Assembly (NCBI GenBank): GCA_032622095.1
Contig: CP136069.1
Coordinates: 19,979,326-20,043,325, forward strand
Source: Siphonodentalium dalli
Taxonomy: Eukaryota; Mollusca; Scaphopoda; Gadilida; Siphonodentaliidae
Length of the DNA stretch: 64,000 nucleotides
Direction: 5' to 3'
Part shown: piece by piece, positions 58,700 through 64,000 of the stretch
Position numbering within the stretch: the stretch's first letter is position 1
How the letters are laid out: the number at the start of each line of letters is the position of its first letter
Made by a program: the position numbers and the translations under genes
The notes under the pieces: model-generated
Database searches by the model: none
The model's input: only the letters and a program-made list of their open reading frames with translations
Told to the model about the DNA's origin: nothing

Positions 58700-61185
58700 G
58701 CATAGGGGGTGGGAAATCCGCACCACCCCTGCCCCGCGATCCTTGTCGAACGGCGACGGCACACAGATACCGCTATACAATACGAAGATAAGCCGCTTTC
58801 ACGTGTTCAGGTTTGGAGACGCCAACACACCAATATCGATGCAGCGCTCAGCACGCGTTTGTCCATAGATTGTCCCTGGTTGCCGTTGATTGTACAATAA
58901 TGCGCCGATCCCAGCTTGCGACCAGGTGGTTTCGCGAGACCAAGTCCTGACATGGAACACCGTGATTATTAGGGTGGTCTAGACCCGAAACCAGAATTCA
59001 GCCGATTGTGTCTGCGATACGGTGGAAGTTTGTAAGCTCCATTTGTTTTCAATTGCTCCTACAGATTGGCTGTCCCAATGGGACCAAGGATATCCCATGG
59101 CAGCCGGGCGAAACTCTTTTACGCACTCAAGTAATGCTCTGGAACAACACATCCTCGCGCAAATACGCACGTAATCGACCTATAATGTGATTATAGCCAT
59201 TTATAGGTACATAATGTGATTATTTGATTCTGAAATAAGCAGATAATGGAGCATACGCGTTATTTCGTTTTATGTTGACGGCCACAGTGAAAACACATGT
59301 TAAAGATCGTACACCTGAAAAGTTGTGAGTTTGCTTATTTTTGTCATTGTCCGCAAATAATCTGCATAGAATCGCATTATTATGAGTCGGTAATGTGAAT
59401 AAAACGCAATCATTTTCATCACATTATCGACTCAAAATTGGCTATTCTAAGCAGATTATATACCTAAAATAAGTTATAATCAGATAATATGCGGGTTTTC
59501 GTGTGATAGGCTGTCTGGAAAGGTAAGTCGGACGCTCTCATAGATGGACAGACTGGCGGATCCATGTTTAAAACAGATTGACTAAAAAATGTAGGAATAC
59601 CACCCCGGACGAAATAATGCATCTTTCTAAGCCGAAAAAGGGGGATAACTCCACACACACATCAGACGGACCTCATAATCGCATGCGCCCCTGGTACGAT
59701 AACATCATTTGTTTTGTCTCAATGATATGTTGAGTCTTTCTTCAAACGAATCTATTGAAACTTGTCATCGTCTAGTTTGAGTAACATTTTCCCTGAATTT
59801 GAATGTTTATTCTTTAAAAAAAACCGACCTCGATTCGGGGGCATGGGGTCTGCGACCTCTTATTTCTTCAGTAACACCAGGGACATTAAGGTACTGAAGT
59901 CATATCAATTTCAGTTTATATAACAGGAATGAGAAAACTCTCTTTATCCATACCTTATCAGGAATACAAATACGCGAAACGCTCTTTATGTCCAATGTCA
60001 CGACTGGATGTTTTTCTCGACCATGTAAATTCTATGAAGTTATTGCATTTTCCAGCCACACAACATTAAAGCCGCACAGCAGTATTTCAAGTATTTATCG
60101 AACCATGTCAATCACAGGAAGTGGACCGGGTGTAACCAGCTATCTCACATCCTGAATTCAACTATTATAGTTATATCTGTCTATATCATATAACTGTGTT
60201 TACAGTGCGAATGATAAAGGATTCCGACGTAATGGTTATAATACACCAAATACAAATTAGTAGAGTGATTTCCCCTGGGTCCTCCATGCTAGGATCAGCA
60301 TAAAAACAATCGTGGCAGCTGAATGGAAAATGACACATGGATGAAAAGTGCACGAAAAAATGCACAAACGTGTTTCCCGACGAAAAACATCAAATATAGC
60401 CACATGGTGAACGGTTACGGCTGTCAAATTGGCGAATAATTTATGGGAGGCGGTGGTGTGTTTTTCGATGTCACTTTTTTCCATTTTAAGGGTAGTGTGA
60501 CGTTTGTCAAAACTGCAGTGTGACGCAGCACGTTTAAAAGTATTTTTGGGCACATGTTCGTGCGTCTAAAAGGACGTTCTCCAATTTTTGATACTCGTGC
60601 AGTGTCAAAGCTTTCCTGCGATTACAAGCCAGCGAGATTTGTTCTTCGAGATTCCGTGCAAGGACGAACAGGCTGGGTTATAAAACAAACTTCAAGTTTG
60701 GTGCAATAATTTTATACCTTTATATATTTTACCACCCGTGAGTCACTGCATGGTGCGCTGTAGATTACGACACTAGAAAAAACTATTTCCAGGGCGTACT
60801 GATCATGTAGGGTAATTTTGTTAATGTCGTATCAATTATAACATTCCCAAGAACTATATAATACCACATGATCATTGAGTAACCAAAAGTTCAAATGAGT
60901 TCAGCGTTTGCCATAAATTACCAGCATGCAGACAGACATATATGTAGTGCATATAAGTATATCTTATCTTATGCCAAGAAAACCTCATCGGAACAACAAC
61001 CGATGCAATGAACGTCAACGTGGAGGTCTCATATTTTGATTTACGGTAACGATATGCCAGTCGTACGCGAGCACGCACGCGAGGCATGCAGTCAGTGCAC
61101 ACGTTTTGGGTATACGATTTAATAAAAAATGGTTATTAGTGTCCTTTTAACCCTTTCATGATGGGAGCTTCCTGAATTTTTGCGA
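58700..61185. other. No gene recognised; inverted TAATGTGA block
   Basis: At 59170-59490 CATAATGTGATTAT, GCAGAT.AT and the inverted pair GAGTCGGTAATGTGA / TCACATTATCGACTC (about 59383-59432) suggest a decayed foldback element. At 59940-60000 there are two CTCTTTAT motifs near TATCAGGAATAC. Frames of 60-98 codons lack recognisable motifs. Confidence 0.4.
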
Positions 61186-61440
61186 AACCCTGTGGTCGAC
61201 TCGCATATATAAGAGAATGCATTGGCCTAATAATGATGATAAAAAATGATAACATTGTTAAAGAATGTAAGAACAAATTATAAAAATTGATAACAAATGT
61301 AAGACAAATGATAAAATTCAAAAAGAGTATAAGAAAAAAATATAGAGAATGTTAGAAAAACTGATAAAAAATTATAAAAATTGTTAAAGAATGTAATACA
61401 GATTGATAAAACAAAATGACAAAACGTTGCTAGGCAAATG
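61186..61440. repeat. Decayed family B MITE half with expanded core
   Basis: GGTCGACTCGCATATATAAG and AGAATGCATTGGCCTAA match the inner arm of the family B MITE. They are followed by several repeats of GATAAAA.(T)TGTTAAAGAATGTAA, a core motif of that element. The outer TIR and partner arm are missing. Confidence 0.65.
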
Positions 61441-61636
61441 CCAACTGAGCCCGTGCCTCCATAACTCTGACATATATATACGCCAGTACCAGTAATCGTA
61501 TGGTCACAGATGCAATTTCGGAGGACGTGCATTGACATGTTTCCATAATTTTCGAGGGTAGTGGGTTCGAACCAATGTTCAGACTGATACGCTTTCTAAC
61601 TCTCGGTGAAAGGGGTTCCATTTTAAGGATTTCCCC

Positions 61637-61715
61637 GTAGCCGAGGTAGTTAGGTCGTGGATAAGATCTTCACAGTCTGGGCTAGACTAGGTTGGCGAGG
61701 GTTCAAACCGCATAG
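61637..61715 (+). repeat. tRNA-Ser/Leu-like sequence (probable SINE head)
   Basis: GTAGCCGAGGTAGTTAGG resembles box A of class II tRNAs, and GGCGAGGGTTCAAACCG resembles box B about 45 bp later. The acceptor ends do not pair convincingly, so it is not called as a functional tRNA. Another box B-like GTGGGTTCGAACC is at about 61560-61572. Confidence 0.4.
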
Positions 61716-61719
61716 CAAA

Positions 61720-64000
61720 TTAGCAGGACCATCATAGCAAATTGGCAGTACTACTTGACCAGCGGAGAGGCATCCGAGCCTCACCCCATCCTTAACATCG
61801 GCCACAGATGTAGTAGGAGACGAGTTTAATTTGTAAACACACGATGAAATGCTCGGGTCATGCAATAATATGGTATGATTTAGGAAACACAACTTAATTA
61901 CGTGGTTCAACCGGCACCGCATATACCATTGGAATGGAGACCCCACGACGAACCCGTTTCTGGAGATATAGCATTTTTTGCTGAAAAAGTATAGTGTTCA
62001 TCATGCATCGTGCAATAAAAATCCATGGTCTCAAATGATAGGAAACACCACTCAAAACTGGAACACAAAACCATGTGGTCCGTGGTGAGAGGGGGTCATA
62101 AACTGAGCGAGTATCCCCTGAGTATACCCCGCCCCATTGATACTCAGTATCAGTTATGTACAGAGGTAAGAGGCATGTCAAGGGATCCTTCGAACTTATA
62201 TAGTGTCTGAGTGTTTTAAGATTTCTGGTAACGAATTCGGACACGAGTTACGTGATATTGTCAGCGTGGTTTATGGTGGAATAAATTAGATTGAAACGCA
62301 TTAAACTGATTCAATGTCAAAACAGTATTGCACAGTAATGTATTCCATTGCGTCGATATGTTTGAAGTCTCGTGTCTAATTGCCATGCATTTATCATGGA
62401 TATTTTCTAAATGGGGTGTCCAACCCGCGATCAGAATTCTAACAGCAGGCTGGCTAATGGCCAGTAATTTGTTGGCACTGTTAACGCCATTTGATAGAAA
62501 TTTTACTGGAAAGAATTGGTTGTACACTAATTCGTGCCATTTCTCTGCTCAAATGTGCAATGACAAAATCGATTAGTTATAACTGTTATGTCGTTATAAC
62601 ATTTGCTATTCAGAATTGTGCAATAAAAAACATCTATTAAGAATTTCATTAAAACTTGTAGCATAGGGATCGGAAAATTGGACAACGAGTTACAGAAGCA
62701 TAGTTCTAAAGACGTCACTCGATGCAAATATAGACACTTAGATACCACACAAACAGCTTGGCAATGAAATCAACAAACAAACTTGCTATATATACGGAGT
62801 GTTAGTTGCTCATCCATAATCGATTATCAATAGTTATCGAACAACACAGAGACGTGACAGTCCTTCAACTGCTATTCTCCATAGAATATCATCGTCATTT
62901 ATACTCAACGGTAAGTTTCTTTTCTTTTTCTCTTGTATCTCATTAATGCGAGGATATACATGTACGTCGTTCCCGGGAATTAATAACGAACTCAATAATT
63001 TCAATTTAAAGATAAAATTAAGTATCCAAATATTAATTGTCTGGAACTGATATTCACTAAAACGTGATCACGTGTGCTGACAATATATTCTCAATGTTAT
63101 TGTGAGGGAAAACGAATCTAATTGGATGAATGGAGAAATTCGAAAAAACTTTAGCTAAAGCTGAACAATCACAACACACCTGGGACCACATTGGATACAC
63201 TATTAATACTCGATAGAAAACCTATACCTTCCCCCATGACAGTTGTATTTTTAGTCTACGATCTAACTTTAAGAAACAGTTCCCAAATATTTCCCCGGAG
63301 AACCAGCATGCTTTGCGTTGGTTCCATCTGGACTTCATAGAAACAAAATGAATCCAAGGTTTATGTAGGAAGACGACATAGCTTAAATGTCCTGTAGTCA
63401 ACATGTTAACAATCAGTCCAGGCGTTTGGTGTTAAGATGCTTTAGGGAAGACTAGATCAAGCGTCATTCCTTTGAAATACCAATGCAAACATTCCTAGAC
63501 TGTTTATAAAAACCAATGCACACATGCCTAGACTGTTTTAAAATTAACATTTATTCTCAAACAATTGGATTGTTGGCCGGAGGTACATGTAACTACTCCC
63601 TTGCTCATATAAAAAAATAGGAGAAATAAAGTATGGAAAATAACTTTATAAATACAATTTGACATTTCTTTGAGACATCAGAACGTCTTCGGGAACTGTT
63701 CGGTGAACTAACATCGTGTGAAATCGATTTTAAACAGCATAACATATTTACGAACGATCTGAGTCGTATAATAAGGTAACCATTTTTCCATTATTTGAAA
63801 GTCTATTGAGTAGGAAGTAATGTTACGGATGGCAAATTAGTCGCAATGCGAAAAAACAAATTGTCGTTGTCGAGCAATTTTTGTACAGTTTTCAAGCAAA
63901 TGTTTCAAATTAAAGTTATATTATATGCATACTAGTCCCATATAATCTTTTAAGTTATTGTATAGTCACTAGTCAGTGAGTGGCGTGAGTTTACTCCCCG
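61720..64000. other. No coding gene recognised
   Basis: Frames are under 120 codons and show no domain. A possible TATA box and first exon at 62787-62916 is listed separately. AACCAATGCA(C/A)ACAT.CCTAGACTGTTT appears twice at 63481-63540 as a short direct duplication. Confidence 0.4.
62787..62916 (+). promoter_or_regulatory. Possible TATA promoter, short 5' exon and splice donor
   Basis: TATATATA at 62787-62794 is followed at a usual distance by a pyrimidine/A start region (about 62810-62825). After ~90 bp of non-coding sequence comes CAACG|GTAAGT, with the donor GT at 62911, then a pyrimidine-rich stretch TTTCTTTTCTTTTTCTCTTG. This arrangement would fit a 5' untranslated exon whose coding exons lie beyond the window. 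It rests on short motifs only. Confidence 0.3.

Noticed and set aside
61637-61715. Functional tRNA gene
   Set aside because: Boxes A and B are plausible, but acceptor stem ends and a clear anticodon loop are not found; a SINE head is likelier.

Overview
The window looks like repeat-dominated nuclear DNA of a marine invertebrate, probably a lophotrochozoan such as a mollusc. This is inferred from three things: AT-rich DNA with many short palindromic ACATGTACATGT/TACCGGTA runs, repeats whose ~160-bp units end in GACGGACGGA tails, and abundant Helitrons, MITEs and CR1-like non-LTR elements. No base of evidence fixes the species. I found no convincing host protein-coding gene; the only long, clearly meaningful reading frames belong to retrotransposons.

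Layout. 1-8.6 kb: a head-to-tail array of about a dozen short non-autonomous Helitrons. Unit boundaries read CTAG|T(C)TACTATATATTTTGAGA, with a small GC hairpin just before each CTAG. A two-unit block is repeated at a 3,155-bp offset. 8.6-9.3 kb: a ~110-145-bp minisatellite. 11.7-12.2 kb and 15.9-17.7 kb: ~161-bp-unit repeats with GACGGA tails. 13.5 kb: a truncated CR1-like 5' coding fragment, cut off at a tandem array of ~166-182-bp units. 16.2, 18.4, 27.0, 29.2, 38.4, 50.7, 54.1 and 56.2 kb: foldback/MITE elements. 21.6 and 58.5 kb: a tRNA-derived SINE family. 22.96-26.5 kb: an almost intact CR1-like retrotransposon on the minus strand (endonuclease plus reverse transcriptase), broken by one frameshift and one stop. 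27.9-30.9 kb: an old degenerate satellite. 31.8-32.8 kb: an intact, solitary L1-ORF1-like gene on the minus strand. 33.0-35.0 kb: a diverged local duplication. 36.2-41 kb: more GACGGA-tailed repeats. 43.2-44.2 kb: a large inverted repeat made of a CCGCGG-rich minisatellite. 47.9-49.1 kb: a decayed reverse-transcriptase C-terminus. 49.39-50.52 kb: a TIR element with a 10-bp target duplication. 51.8-56.0 kb: a second, larger Helitron with two nested insertions. 56.2-64 kb: mostly unassigned DNA with SINEs, a MITE remnant and a possible promoter with first exon.

The parts do not form a pathway. They record repeated layers of transposition, and several insertions can be dated relative to one another by nesting. 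The most unusual features are the ordered Helitron array, the recurrent nested-hairpin architecture in at least three unrelated MITE families, the solitary intact ORF1 gene, and the 43-44 kb inverted repeat.
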